47,510 bases of DNA from an uncultured Granulosicoccaceae bacterium (GCA_937925815.1 CALAMQ010000111.1:1-47510); one strand, 5' to 3'; counted from the first letter of the stretch, positions 8,221-17,824 are shown. The notes: a model not told the origin generated them from the letters alone. Made by a program: numbers and translations.

Positions 8221-9031
8221 CCCCATTCTCAGCACGCACGCCCTTGGCAAAACCTTCCAAGTGGGTAAACAGCCTGTGCGCGCGCTGGCGGACATTGATT
8301 TATCTCTCCGGCGTGGCGAGTGCCTGGCAGTTGTCGGCGAATCCGGCAGCGGCAAGAGCACCCTCGCCAACCTGATTCTCGGCGTGCACGCACCAACACA
8401 CGGCGAAGTCAGACTCGACAATACGCCGCTGCCAGCGGCGCGCGCGCTCGCACACCGAAAGCGCATTCAACTGGTGCAGCAGAATCCCCTCTCTGCGCTC
8501 AACCCGAAACGCAGCGTGCGTGCATCGTTGCGTCTTGCACTCGATATCCACGGCATTGGCACGCCGCAAAGCCGCCGCGACCGTATCGACGCGTTGTTGA
8601 CCGATGTCGGACTCGACCCGGCGCTCGCCGACCGCAGACCCGCCGCTCTCAGCGGCGGCCAACGGCAACGGGTTGCGATTGCCCGCGCACTCGCCCCGCA
8701 AGCCGACATCATCGTCCTGGACGAGCCCACTTCCGCGCTCGATGTGCTCGTTCAAGCCCGGGTACTCGCCTTGCTCAACTCACTTCGGGTGCAGCACGGC
8801 TTGAGCTATCTCTTCATCACGCACGACCTCGCCGTGGTGCGCAATGTTGCAGACCGCGTGGCCGTGTTTGAAAACGGTCAGCTGGTTGAATTGCAGGCCA
8901 CAGCAGACCTCTTTTCCCGCCCCCAGGCAGACTGCACTCAACGGCTGCTTGCGGCAGTGCCGGTGGTGAGCCAGGCAGAACTCACTCTGCGGGATGCGCT
9001 TTCAAACAGGAGTAGCCATGACGAACTGTGA
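8213..9031 (+). CDS. ABC transporter ATP-binding protein, DppF-like
   Basis: A 272-residue ATPase, the second nucleotide-binding subunit of the importer. Walker A 'GESGSGKST', Q-loop 'LVQQNPLSALNPKRSV', signature 'LSGGQRQRVAIARALA', Walker B 'IIVLDEPTSALDVLVQA' and switch His in 'FITHDLAVV' are all intact. ATG 8213 lies inside the end of the previous gene (8-base overlap) and starts at the usual family position; longer upstream readings belong to the previous gene's shadow. It ends at 9031, 14 bases past the start of the GAF gene, so the operon continues without a gap. Confidence 0.92.
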   Translation: MTDPILSTHALGKTFQVGKQPVRALADIDLSLRRGECLAVVGESGSGKSTLANLILGVHAPTHGEVRLDNTPLPAARALAHRKRIQLVQQNPLSALNPKRSVRASLRLALDIHGIGTPQSRRDRIDALLTDVGLDPALADRRPAALSGGQRQRVAIARALAPQADIIVLDEPTSALDVLVQARVLALLNSLRVQHGLSYLFITHDLAVVRNVADRVAVFENGQLVELQATADLFSRPQADCTQRLLAAVPVVSQAELTLRDALSNRSSHDEL

Positions 9032-9539
9032 CCCTTTGGCTGATGCCATCGCATCCACCCAAAGCCAACCCAACACCAGCTGGCGCGCGCTCGATGCACT
9101 CGCTCAACGCACGGTTGGGGCAAAGCTCTTCACCGCCATGACCTTCGACGCCCGTACGGGTCTTGCCAGCCGCGTCTACACCAACGACCCCGACAGCTAC
9201 CCCGTTGCCGGCACCAAACCCATCGAACCAAATGCTTGGACGGCGCAGGTTATCGATCAGGGCCAGACCTTTGTCGCCAACGACATTGCCGCCATCGCCA
9301 ATGTGTTCAGCGACCACGAACTGATTCAATCACTCGGCTGCGAATCGGTGGTGAATGTACCGGTGTTTGCAAACGGCGAAATGCTCGGGTCCATCAACCT
9401 CTTGCACGAGGCAGGCTATTACACCCCTGCGCGGGTTGCCGACGCCCAGACGCTGACCTTGTCGGCCTGCGCCTGTTTTTTGTTTGCCCGCCTGTTGGCC
9501 CACACAGCCACTATTGACTCGATTGGAGACTCTCAATGA
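9018..9539 (+). CDS. GAF-domain protein of the hydantoinase operon
   Basis: A 173-residue soluble protein made almost wholly of one GAF fold: N-terminal helix, 'LFTAMTFDARTGLASRVYTN' strands near residues 38-57, 'VANDIAAIANVFSDHELI' near 93-110 and 'SVVNVPVFANGEMLGSINLL' near 116-136. No catalytic or output domain is attached. GAF domains bind small ligands; stand-alone GAF proteins recur beside hydantoinase/ABC-importer genes, but their job there is not established. ATG 9018 has AGGAG at 9008-9012 in front; its stop overlaps hyuA (ATGA), so production is coupled to HyuA. It might sense or carry the substrate (inference). Confidence 0.82.
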   Translation: MTNCDPLADAIASTQSQPNTSWRALDALAQRTVGAKLFTAMTFDARTGLASRVYTNDPDSYPVAGTKPIEPNAWTAQVIDQGQTFVANDIAAIANVFSDHELIQSLGCESVVNVPVFANGEMLGSINLLHEAGYYTPARVADAQTLTLSACACFLFARLLAHTATIDSIGDSQ

Positions 9540-11617
9540 CCACCCCCACACTGCGCGTTGCAACCGACGTCGGCGGCACATTCACCGATCTGGTCTGCTT
9601 TGAGACCGACGCCGAGACTGGCCAATCCCGCATCACAACTGCCAAGTCCGACACCACGCCACCCAATTTCGAGCAAGGCGTACTCAATGTGCTGAAAAAG
9701 GGCGGCGTGAACGCGGCCGACATCGGCTTCATTGCCCACGGCACAACGGTTGTGATCAACGCCCTGACCGAGCGCAAAGGCGTGAAGGTTGGCCTGATCA
9801 CCACCGAGGGATTCCGAGACACACTCGAGATCGCGCGTGGCAACCGGCCGGATTTCTTCAACCTGCACTACCAAAAGCCCGCGCCTTTCGTGCCGCGGCA
9901 CCTGCGCCGCGAGTTGCCGGGCCGCATGAGCTACAAAGGCGAGGAAGCAACTCCACTCGATTTATCCGGGCTTGCCGGCATCCTTGAGGATTTTCAGTCA
10001 GAGGGCGTCGAAGCGATTGCCATCTGCTTCCTGCACAGCTACGCCAATACCGCACACGAAGTCGCCACGCTCCATGCCGTCAAGGCGGCCTGGCCAGACG
10101 TCGCGGTGGTGTCCAGCCACCAGATCACGCGCGAGTGGCGCGAGTACGAACGCAGCAACACCACCGTACTGTCGGCGTATGTACAACCCGCGGCAGAGCG
10201 CTACCTAAACCGCCTCGATACCGGACTGCGCGAGCAGGGATTCACTGGCCGCCCGTACATCATGCAATCCAATTGCGGCGTCGATTCCCTGAGCGCTGTC
10301 GCACGCACCCCGATCACCATGGTGGAGTCCGGCCCGGCATCGGGATTCTGGGGCGCCGCTGAACTTGGCAAATTGATTGGCGAACCCAACGTTCTCGCGC
10401 TCGACATCGGCGGCACCACCGCCAAGTGTTCGCTGATTGAAAACGGCCAGGTCCGCATCATGACCGACTACTGGATCGAGCGCGACGCGAAATCCGCGGG
10501 CTACCCGATCATGGTGCCAGTGGTCGATCTGGTCGAGATCGGCAACGGCGGCGGTTCCATCGCCTGGGTCGACGACTTCGGCAAGTTACACGTTGGCCCA
10601 CAGTCAGCCGGAGCACTGCCCGGCCCAGCCGCTTATGGCAAGGGCGGCACCAAAGCGACCACCACCGACGCCAACCTCTGGCTCGGGCGCATCAATCGCG
10701 ACTACTTCTGCGGCGGCGACCTCGCCGCCGACATGGCAGCCTGCGAGGCCGCGCTCAAGGCGGTTGGCGATAAGCTCGGGGTCAGCGTCGACGACGCCGC
10801 GCGCGGCATCGTGCGCATCGCCAACAACAACATGGTCAACGCCCTGAAGCTCGTCTCGCTGAACCGTGGCTTCGACCCACGCGACTTCACCTTGATAGCC
10901 TTTGGCGGTGGCGGCGCCATGCACGCAGTGGCTCTCGCGCAGGAGCTTGGGGTCAAGAAAGTGGTCGTGCCAGCCGCCGCATCGGTGTTCTCTGCATGGG
11001 GCATGATGATGTCGGACTTGCGGCGAGACTATTTCGTCACTCAGCTGGCAGACGTCTCCACAGGCTCCGCCGATCTGATTGAATCCGTGTTCGCATCCGC
11101 TGAAGACAGCGCGGCGAGCCAGTTCATTGATGAGGGAATCGAGCGCAACCAGGTGCAGTTCACGCGCTATGGCAAATTCCGCTACCAAAACCAGGAACAC
11201 ACCACAGAGGTGGAGCTGAGCGGCCCCGTGACAGACGCCAACCTCGCCGAGATCGCGGCGCGTTTCCACGACACCTACGAACGCGAGTACACCTATCGCC
11301 TGGATGCCCCCGTAGAGATGGTCGGCATCCACTTGGTTGCCACCGCCGCCGTTGGCAAGCTCGAAATGCAAGCTCGTGACACCACAACCACTGACGCCTC
11401 AACCGCCATCAAGTCAGAACGCGACATCGACTACGCCCTCGAAGGTTGCCACACAGCGCAGTGTTTTGATGGCGACAAGCTCGAGCCCGGCATGACACTG
11501 ACCGGACCTGCGATAGTCGAAGACGCTGGAACCACAATTGTCATTCACCCGGGAGATGCCGTGTCGGTTGATGGCTATGGCAACCTCCACATCGTTCTGG
11601 CTGGAGCAGCACAATGA
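9536..11617 (+). CDS. hyuA: Hydantoinase/oxoprolinase family protein, subunit A
   Basis: A 693-residue protein of the ATP-dependent hydantoinase/5-oxoprolinase A family. The ASKHA-type phosphate-binding loop 'ATDVGGTFTDLVCFE' is at residues 8-22, and the second ATPase motif 'LALDIGGTTAKCSLIENG' near 285-302. The 'GNGGGSIAWVD' loop and 'ARGIVRIANNNMVNAL' helix are also family hallmarks. With HyuB it opens five-membered cyclic amides (5-oxoproline, N-methylhydantoin, D- or L-hydantoins) at the cost of ATP; related pairs also form acetone carboxylase-like enzymes. Length is normal for the A subunit. ATGA overlaps link it to the GAF gene before and hyuB after. The exact substrate cannot be read from sequence. 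Confidence 0.92.
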   Translation: MTTPTLRVATDVGGTFTDLVCFETDAETGQSRITTAKSDTTPPNFEQGVLNVLKKGGVNAADIGFIAHGTTVVINALTERKGVKVGLITTEGFRDTLEIARGNRPDFFNLHYQKPAPFVPRHLRRELPGRMSYKGEEATPLDLSGLAGILEDFQSEGVEAIAICFLHSYANTAHEVATLHAVKAAWPDVAVVSSHQITREWREYERSNTTVLSAYVQPAAERYLNRLDTGLREQGFTGRPYIMQSNCGVDSLSAVARTPITMVESGPASGFWGAAELGKLIGEPNVLALDIGGTTAKCSLIENGQVRIMTDYWIERDAKSAGYPIMVPVVDLVEIGNGGGSIAWVDDFGKLHVGPQSAGALPGPAAYGKGGTKATTTDANLWLGRINRDYFCGGDLAADMAACEAALKAVGDKLGVSVDDAARGIVRIANNNMVNALKLVSLNRGFDPRDFTLIAFGGGGAMHAVALAQELGVKKVVVPAAASVFSAWGMMMSDLRRDYFVTQLADVSTGSADLIESVFASAEDSAASQFIDEGIERNQVQFTRYGKFRYQNQEHTTEVELSGPVTDANLAEIAARFHDTYEREYTYRLDAPVEMVGIHLVATAAVGKLEMQARDTTTTDASTAIKSERDIDYALEGCHTAQCFDGDKLEPGMTLTGPAIVEDAGTTIVIHPGDAVSVDGYGNLHIVLAGAAQ

Positions 11618-13266
11618 CCGACCACGATCCAATCACACTCGAAATCATCCAGAACTCGCTGCAGGCCACCGCCGACGAGATGTTCGCCGCGATGCGCAAA
11701 ACCGCCATGAGCTCGATCATCTACGAAGTGCTCGACATGGGCACCGGCATCCTCGACAGCAAGGGCGAGATCGCCTCGAGCGGCGCCGGCATCCCGGCGT
11801 TTATCGGTGTGCTCGACAAAATGGTCAAGGTGCTGCTCGAAAAATACGACCCCAGTGATATCGAAGCGGGCGATGTGTTCGTCACCAACGACCCCTACTA
11901 CGGCGGTGTCACCCACCTCAACGACATCATCATCGCCATGCCGGTCTTTGCCGACGGCCGCGTGATCGCATGGACAGCCAACATTGCCCACAACTCCGAC
12001 GTCGGCGGCATGGCACCGGGCTCACTGACAGGTGAGGCAACCGAGATTTTCCAGGAAGGCCTGCGGCTGCCCGCGGTCAAGCTCATCTCTCGCGGTGAGA
12101 CCGTGCGGTCGGTGATGGACATCATCACGGTCAATTCCCGCATGCCCGATGTGCTCAAGGGTGATGTTTGGGCGGGCATCGCCTCTGCGCGTATTGGTGC
12201 ACGGCGTCTCGTAGACCTCGCGACCAAGTACGGCACCGACACCTTTGAATACGCCATGCACGATTTCATGGACTTCGGCGAACGCTGTTCGCGCGCCGAG
12301 CTCGCCAAGCTGCCAAGTGGCAGTTGGTCGCTCGAAGAGGAACAAGACGACGGCAGCTTCTACCGCGTCACGGTGTCAATCGCGGCAGACACCTTCACCA
12401 TTGACCTCAGGGACAACCCGCCACAACTGAGCAATCCGGTCAACGCGGTGCGCGACGGCGTGATGGTCGCAGCGCAAATGCTGTTCAAATCAATCACCGA
12501 CCCCTACTCACCCTGCAATGGCGGCAGTTTCCGCCCAATCGAACTCATTACCGAACCCGGCACCGTGTTTGATGCCCAGGAGCCGGCGCCCATCGGCTTT
12601 TACTATGAGGTCGAGCTCCGGGTCTACGACCTGATCTGGCGTTGCCTCGCGAAAGTGATTCCCGAGCGACTCGCGTCCGGGCACTTCGGCTCCGTGTGTG
12701 GCACCTTCATCGGTGGCATTCACCCAGACACAGGACGGCAATACACCATCATCGAACCGCAGCTTGGCGGCTGGGGTGGGCGCAATGGCGCCGACGGCAA
12801 CAGCGCGATGTTCTGCGGTTTTCACGGCGAGACTTACAACTGCCCAGCGGAAATCAACGAGGCCCGCAACGGTCTCTGGGTCGACCAAATGGCGCTCAAC
12901 ACGGCCCCCGGTGGCGAGGGCAAATACACCGGTGGTCGCGGCATCGTCATGGATTACCGCATCCGCAATGACAATTGTTTCCTGACCATGGGCTACACAC
13001 GATCGAAATTCGGCCCCTGGTCGCTCGAAGACGGCGCCGAGGGATCGCCCAATTTCTGCGAGGTCTACCCTGTTGACGGCGAGATGCAAACCTACAGCTT
13101 TGTCTCCGGGCTGACCGTCAACACCGACGACGTGGTTCGGGTCATTACCGGCAATGGCGGCGGCTTCGGTGACCCGACCCAACGCGACCCTGAGCGCGTT
13201 GCAGCCGACATTAAAAATGGACTGGTGACGGCAGAACACGCGGCCGAGATCTACAAGCACTCATGA
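11614..13266 (+). CDS. hyuB: Hydantoinase/oxoprolinase family protein, subunit B
   Basis: A 550-residue HyuB-family subunit. Typical stretches are 'ITLEIIQNSLQATADEMF' at the N-terminus, 'GDVFVTNDPYYGGVTHLND' near residues 88-106, 'EIFQEGLRLPAVKL' near 145-158 and the C-terminal glycine-rich 'GNGGGFGDPTQRDPERVAAD'. It partners HyuA in ATP-dependent opening of cyclic amides; HyuB carries the hydrolytic part. The start overlaps the hyuA stop by 4 bases. A second, diverged HyuB gene follows 12 bases downstream. This copy keeps the full C-terminal tail, so it is the more likely dedicated partner of HyuA. Confidence 0.92.
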   Translation: MTDHDPITLEIIQNSLQATADEMFAAMRKTAMSSIIYEVLDMGTGILDSKGEIASSGAGIPAFIGVLDKMVKVLLEKYDPSDIEAGDVFVTNDPYYGGVTHLNDIIIAMPVFADGRVIAWTANIAHNSDVGGMAPGSLTGEATEIFQEGLRLPAVKLISRGETVRSVMDIITVNSRMPDVLKGDVWAGIASARIGARRLVDLATKYGTDTFEYAMHDFMDFGERCSRAELAKLPSGSWSLEEEQDDGSFYRVTVSIAADTFTIDLRDNPPQLSNPVNAVRDGVMVAAQMLFKSITDPYSPCNGGSFRPIELITEPGTVFDAQEPAPIGFYYEVELRVYDLIWRCLAKVIPERLASGHFGSVCGTFIGGIHPDTGRQYTIIEPQLGGWGGRNGADGNSAMFCGFHGETYNCPAEINEARNGLWVDQMALNTAPGGEGKYTGGRGIVMDYRIRNDNCFLTMGYTRSKFGPWSLEDGAEGSPNFCEVYPVDGEMQTYSFVSGLTVNTDDVVRVITGNGGGFGDPTQRDPERVAADIKNGLVTAEHAAEIYKHS

Positions 13267-13278
13267 GCTGAACACGGC

Positions 13279-14850
13279 ATGGCGAGCGCTCCGCACGACC
13301 CCATCACCTTGCAGGTAATCCACGCGAGCCTGCAGGCGGCGGCAACAGAGATGTTTGCGGTGCTGCGGCGCACCGCCATGAGCCCGATCATCTACGAAGT
13401 GCTAGACGCAGGCACCGCCATCACCACTGCGCGCGGTGAGCTGGTGTGTTCCGGCGCCGGCATCCCGACCTTCGTCGGCGCGCTCGACAAGGCCGTCGCC
13501 CATCTCGCCTCGTCGCATGCCGACACCACACTACCGGGCGACGTCTTCATCACCAACGACCCGTCTTACGGCGGTGTCACGCACCTCAACGACGTGGTGA
13601 TCGCCGAGCCCATCCACATCGACGGCGTCGTGATCGCCTGGGCCGCGTCGGTTGCGCACTGGAGCGACATCGGCGGATTGACAGCGGGCTCGATGGCGGT
13701 CGACGCGCGCGAGATTTTTCAGGAGGGCTTGCGGCTGCCCGCCGTGAAGCTGATTGACGCTGGCACACCCATCCAGGGCGTGTTCGATATCGTGCGCGCC
13801 AACTCACGCCAACCCGACACCACACTCGGCGACCTCTGGGCGCAAATCGCCGCGGGCCGACGGGCTGCCAAACGCATCACAGCCGTCGCCAAGGCTTATG
13901 GTCTCGACGCCTGGCAGATGGCGCTGGACGCGGCTTTTGATGCCGATGAATCGCGCGCGCGGACAGGCCTGGCGACACTTCCGCAAGGGCGCTACAGCCT
14001 GAGCGCAGTCCAAGACGACCAGTCAACCTGGACCGTCCACGTGCACATCAAATCCGACCGCTTCACCGTGGACCTGCGCGACGGACCGGACCAGATCGAC
14101 TCGCCATACAACACCAGCCGCGACAGCGCGACCATCGCCGCACAGATGTTGTTTAAGGCTTTGTGCGACCCCACACGGCACGCGAGCGCGGGGTCATTTC
14201 GCCCACTGGAGATTCTGACCCGACCGGGCAGCCTGTTCGACCCCACGGAAACAGCGCCGCACGGGTTCTATTTCGAGACCCGAATCCGGTTGCTCGACCT
14301 GTTATGGCAATGCCTGGCACCGGCGTTGCCCAACGCCCTGCCAGCGGGACACTTCGGCACCATCGGCGCGACAGTGATCGCGGGCAAGCACCCCGACACC
14401 GGGCGGCGCAGCACGCTGGTGGAACCACAGATGGGCGGATGGGGCGCCACCCACGAACGCGACGGTCAGAGCGCGCTCTTCTCAACCAACCACGGTGACA
14501 CCTTCAACTGCCCCGCCGAAATCACCGAGGCCCGCCACGGCATTGATGTGCGTTGGCGACAGTTGTCAGCGAAGGCATGCGGGCCGGGCTTGCATCATGG
14601 TGGACGCGGCCTGGACACCTGCTACGCCGCGCGCGCGCCGGTGACTGTTGCAGTCGGGTTCAGCCGCAACAGAGAGCCGGTCTGGGGCACCCAAGGTGGC
14701 GGCGCAGGCGACTGTAACACCGTCACCCTCACACGCACCTCCGGTGACACCGAACAGGTCGCCTTCGCAAGCGGCCTCGAACTCAACGCCGGTGACAGCA
14801 TTCGCGTCGAAACCGCGAGCGGCGGCGGCTGGGGAAAACCGGCAGACTGA
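13279..14850 (+). CDS. hyuB: Second hydantoinase/oxoprolinase subunit B paralogue, short C-terminus
   Basis: A 523-residue HyuB-family protein, clearly homologous along its length to the preceding gene product (shared blocks include 'MFA..RRTAMS.IIYEVLD', 'TNDPSYGGVTHLND' and 'EIFQEGLRLPAVKLI') but with many substitutions, roughly half of positions by eye. It ends at 'SGGGWGKPAD' and lacks the 25-30 residue tail that follows the glycine-rich loop in the first copy and in the family generally. Start ATG 13279 is 12 bases after the previous stop, with no clear Shine-Dalgarno. Either a second HyuAB complex shares one HyuA, or the two B subunits form a mixed complex; both are inference. Confidence 0.88.
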   Translation: MASAPHDPITLQVIHASLQAAATEMFAVLRRTAMSPIIYEVLDAGTAITTARGELVCSGAGIPTFVGALDKAVAHLASSHADTTLPGDVFITNDPSYGGVTHLNDVVIAEPIHIDGVVIAWAASVAHWSDIGGLTAGSMAVDAREIFQEGLRLPAVKLIDAGTPIQGVFDIVRANSRQPDTTLGDLWAQIAAGRRAAKRITAVAKAYGLDAWQMALDAAFDADESRARTGLATLPQGRYSLSAVQDDQSTWTVHVHIKSDRFTVDLRDGPDQIDSPYNTSRDSATIAAQMLFKALCDPTRHASAGSFRPLEILTRPGSLFDPTETAPHGFYFETRIRLLDLLWQCLAPALPNALPAGHFGTIGATVIAGKHPDTGRRSTLVEPQMGGWGATHERDGQSALFSTNHGDTFNCPAEITEARHGIDVRWRQLSAKACGPGLHHGGRGLDTCYAARAPVTVAVGFSRNREPVWGTQGGGAGDCNTVTLTRTSGDTEQVAFASGLELNAGDSIRVETASGGGWGKPAD

Positions 14851-14889
14851 GCCGCTCGGCTTGGTGTCGCCGGCACGACGGCATACCAT

Positions 14890-16335
14890 GTGGACACTCA
14901 CACAACCGCACCGGTGCGACACGTGACCCGCGACATCCCCGCAGCCGTCGCTGCCTTGCAGGCCCATTTCGGTGAGCGCGCGAGCAGCGGCCTTTCCCAA
15001 CGCGAGCAACACGCCCACACCACCACTTGGATCGCACCACAGCTGCCTGACTTGGTGGTCTTTGCCGAATCCACAGAGGATGTTCAACACGCGGTTCAGA
15101 TCTGTGCTGAACAACGCTGTCCCATCATCCCGTTTGGGGTTGGCACGTCATTGGAGGGGCAGCTCAATGCCCCTGAGGGCGGCATCAGCATCGACTTCAG
15201 TCGCATGGACGCGGTGCTGGACATCAACGCCGAAGACCTCACCGTCACCGTGCAACCGGGCATCACCCGCGAGGCGTTGAATGTTGCCTTGCGCGACACG
15301 GGGTTGTTCTTTCCAATCGACCCCGGCGCCAACGCCAGCATTGGCGGCATGACCGCCACCCGCGCGAGCGGCACCAACGCCGTGCGTTACGGCACCATGC
15401 GCGAAAACGTCATGGCGCTAGAGATTGTCAATGCGCAGGGGCAGATCGTGCGCACCGGCACCCGCGCGAAGAAAAGTTCAGCGGGCTACGACCTCACGCA
15501 CTTGATGGTGGGCTCCGAAGGCACACTTGGTATCACCACCGCTATCACCTTGCGCTTGCAAGGCGTCCCCGAACGCATCGTCTCGGGCAGCGCCACTTTC
15601 CCAAGCATTGATGCCGCCTGTAAAACCGTGATCGACACCATTCAGCTAGGCTTGCCTGTCGCACGCATCGAACTGCTCGACCCCATGCAAGTGCAAGCCT
15701 GTAACCAATACTCGCAGCTAACCTTGCCAGAGGCCCCACTGTTGCTGGTTGAATTTCACGGCAGTGACGCCACCGTCGACGAGCAGCTCGTGCAGTTTGG
15801 TGAGCTCGCAGCCGACCACGGCTGCAATCAGATTGATACCGCGGATTCCCTGGAGGAGCGCAACCGCCTGTGGCAGGCGCGGCACGACGCCTACTGGGCA
15901 GCGCGCGCGCTGAAGCCTGGCTGCACAGCGCACTCAACCGACGCCTGCGTGCCGATCTCGCGCCTCGCCGAGTGCATCAGCGAGACCCGCGAAGACCTCG
16001 ACGCCAACTGCCTCACCGCCCCGATCCTCGGGCACGTTGGCGACGGAAACTTCCACGTGTTGCTGTTGCTCGACGAGTCCGACGCGGATGAAATCTCCCG
16101 CGCCAAAGGCGTAGTGGAGCGGCTCGCAGCGCGCGCAATTAACATGGGCGGCACCTGCACAGGTGAACACGGCATCGGCCAGGGCAAACAGCGCTACTTA
16201 CGCGACGAACTCGGCGACGCGGTACCGATGATGGCCGCGATCAAACGCGCGCTCGACCCGGACAACATTCTCAACCCCGGCAAGATATTCGCGCTGGACA
16301 CCGGCGGCACTCAAGCATCAGGTGGCACTGATTGA
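14890..16335 (+). CDS. FAD-linked 2-hydroxyacid dehydrogenase (D-lactate dehydrogenase/GlcD type)
   Basis: A 481-residue flavoprotein of the FAD_binding_4 plus FAD-oxidase_C family. The FAD-binding PP-loop is near residues 75-90 ('PIIPFGVGTSLEGQ'), followed by 'DPGANASIGGMTATRASGTN', the mark of the LDHD subgroup. The C-terminal half has 'GHVGDGNFHVLLLL', 'GTCTGEHGIGQGKQRYL' and 'LDPDNILNPGKIF', which bind FAD/metal and substrate. Such enzymes oxidise D-2-hydroxyacids (lactate, glycolate, 2-hydroxyglutarate) and pass electrons to quinone or cytochrome. GTG 14890 is used; a nearby ATG is out of frame. It is last in the hydantoinase operon, and its final 25 bases overlap the convergent racemase gene. 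Confidence 0.9.
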   Translation: MDTHTTAPVRHVTRDIPAAVAALQAHFGERASSGLSQREQHAHTTTWIAPQLPDLVVFAESTEDVQHAVQICAEQRCPIIPFGVGTSLEGQLNAPEGGISIDFSRMDAVLDINAEDLTVTVQPGITREALNVALRDTGLFFPIDPGANASIGGMTATRASGTNAVRYGTMRENVMALEIVNAQGQIVRTGTRAKKSSAGYDLTHLMVGSEGTLGITTAITLRLQGVPERIVSGSATFPSIDAACKTVIDTIQLGLPVARIELLDPMQVQACNQYSQLTLPEAPLLLVEFHGSDATVDEQLVQFGELAADHGCNQIDTADSLEERNRLWQARHDAYWAARALKPGCTAHSTDACVPISRLAECISETREDLDANCLTAPILGHVGDGNFHVLLLLDESDADEISRAKGVVERLAARAINMGGTCTGEHGIGQGKQRYLRDELGDAVPMMAAIKRALDPDNILNPGKIFALDTGGTQASGGTD

Positions 16336-16988
16336 GTGCTTTTGACCACGGCTTCAGCGAGCAGCACAGCCGCTTTGACACCATCAATCACCGGCATGTT
16401 GTAGCGCACCTCGAGTTGGGTCGCGATATTCGCCATGCCCGCGCACCCAAGCACAATGGCGTCACATCGGTGTTCATCGCGCGCCTGCTCAACACAGGCA
16501 CAAATGCGATCAAATGACACCACCGGGTCCGCGTCTATCTCTAACACGCCCACCCCCGCTGCATAGACGTCCGCGCACCGACTCTCGAAACCGTAGCGTG
16601 CAATGTTGTCGCGAATAACCGGTACCGACACCTCAAGCGTTGTCACCACACAAAACCGGCGTGCTCGCAGCATGGCGAGTTGGAACGCGCACTCACCAAT
16701 ACCGAAAATCGGTACTGCAAAACGTTCGCGCAGCACCTCAAGGCCGGTGTCGTCAAAGCACGCCACCACAACAGCATCGACACGTTCACTGGCAAGGGCG
16801 GCATCGAGCTCGGCGATAACATGCGGCACTGCCGCTTCGCCATCGAGTGGCCCTTGAATCGCTGCCGGGCTGCCGGCGGGTTCCCGCGCCAGCACATCCG
16901 TCCTGGGCGATGCGACAGCACTCGCCTCATGCGCAATCAGCGCGGTCATCGACGCTGTGCTGTTCGGGTTGATGAACAGGATTTTCAT
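16311..16988 (-). CDS. hyuE: Hydantoin racemase (Asp/Glu racemase superfamily)
   Basis: A 225-residue racemase. The two catalytic cysteines of the family are in place: Cys77 in 'VVACFDDTGLEVLRERF' and Cys182 in 'IVLGCAGMANI'; characterised hydantoin racemases use the equivalent pair near 76 and 181. 'MKILFINPNSTASMTALI' is the standard N-terminus and 'PIFGIGECAFQLA' a further hallmark. It interconverts D- and L-5-substituted hydantoins so that a stereospecific hydantoinase can use both. Its ATG overlaps the stop of the upstream permease gene (ATGA), making it the last gene of the polyamine-type importer operon. An allantoin or aspartate racemase role is a weaker alternative. Confidence 0.86.
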   Translation of the reverse strand: MKILFINPNSTASMTALIAHEASAVASPRTDVLAREPAGSPAAIQGPLDGEAAVPHVIAELDAALASERVDAVVVACFDDTGLEVLRERFAVPIFGIGECAFQLAMLRARRFCVVTTLEVSVPVIRDNIARYGFESRCADVYAAGVGVLEIDADPVVSFDRICACVEQARDEHRCDAIVLGCAGMANIATQLEVRYNMPVIDGVKAAVLLAEAVVKSTQSVPPDA

Positions 16989-17824
16989 GACTGTGCCGAA
17001 CCGGATGAGGCTTGGGCCAACAACCGCCGGCGCTGCAACCGCGCGGCGACCAAGAACACCGCGATCACCAATAGAGAGAACAGTGTGGTCACAGTACCCA
17101 GCGCGTAGAGCACCGGTGTGGTGACATTGGTTGTCATGCCGAAAATCTCAAGCGGCAAGGTATTGTAAGAACCGGAGGTCAACAGCGTTCGTGCGAATTC
17201 ATCGTAAGACAGGGTGAATCCAAACAGCGCAACGCCGATCAAACTTGGCGCGATCAACGGCAACACCACAAAACGCAAGGTTTGCCACCAGCTTGCGCCG
17301 CAGTCTCGCGCAGCCTCTTCGTAAGCACCGTCGAAGCGATTAAACACAGCAAACATGATCAACAACCCAAACGGCAGCGTCCACGTCAACTGCGAACCAA
17401 AGCCACTGGTCGCCCAGTGCACCTCCCAATCGAGCACATTGAAAACAAGACCCACACCGAGCGAAACTAAAATCGACGGAATCACCAGGCTTGCGATAAC
17501 CAGGTAAAACAGCGCAGCGGAACCGGCAAAGCGCTGCCTGAAAGCGAGTCCGCCCATAACCGACACCACCACCGTGGTGACCATCACCATCGCGCCCAGG
17601 GTCAAAGAGCGCCTAAAGGCTGCCCAGAAATCGCCCACTGCCTGCTCTTCAAAGAGATCAAAAAACCAGTGCAGTGACACGCCGTTCATCGGAAAAGTCA
17701 GCCCGCCTCGCGGGCCTTGGAAAGACAGGATGCCGATGGTAATCACCGGGCCGTAAAGGAAGAGCACAAAGGCGCCAAAGAAGGCCGCAAGCACGTAAAA
17801 GGAACGGGAGCGTGGCACGGTCAC
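16985..17824 (-). CDS. ABC transporter permease, PotC-like
   Basis: A 279-residue inner-membrane permease with six predicted helices. It begins 'YVLAAFFGAFVLFLYGPVIT', typical of PotC/PotI subunits. The EAA loop is near residues 180-200 ('EEAARDCGASWWQTLRFVVL', then 'PLIAPSLIG'). 'FTLSYDEFARTLLTSG' is the family pattern that in polyamine importers reads 'SLDDFVITYFTSG'. GTG 17824 overlaps the PotB-like stop; its own stop overlaps the racemase start. It forms the channel with the PotB-like protein. The coupled racemase suggests a hydantoin or related amide rather than a polyamine as substrate (inference). Confidence 0.9.
   Translation of the reverse strand: MTVPRSRSFYVLAAFFGAFVLFLYGPVITIGILSFQGPRGGLTFPMNGVSLHWFFDLFEEQAVGDFWAAFRRSLTLGAMVMVTTVVVSVMGGLAFRQRFAGSAALFYLVIASLVIPSILVSLGVGLVFNVLDWEVHWATSGFGSQLTWTLPFGLLIMFAVFNRFDGAYEEAARDCGASWWQTLRFVVLPLIAPSLIGVALFGFTLSYDEFARTLLTSGSYNTLPLEIFGMTTNVTTPVLYALGTVTTLFSLLVIAVFLVAARLQRRRLLAQASSGSAQS

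Noticed and set aside
7468-8466. 332-codon open frame on the minus strand over the importer ATPase genes
   Set aside because: It is antisense to two well-conserved ATPases, has no recognisable domains, and is the usual by-product of GC-rich coding DNA.
12508-13260. 250-codon minus-strand frame over hyuB
   Set aside because: Antisense to a conserved family; its composition mirrors the real gene and shows no motif.
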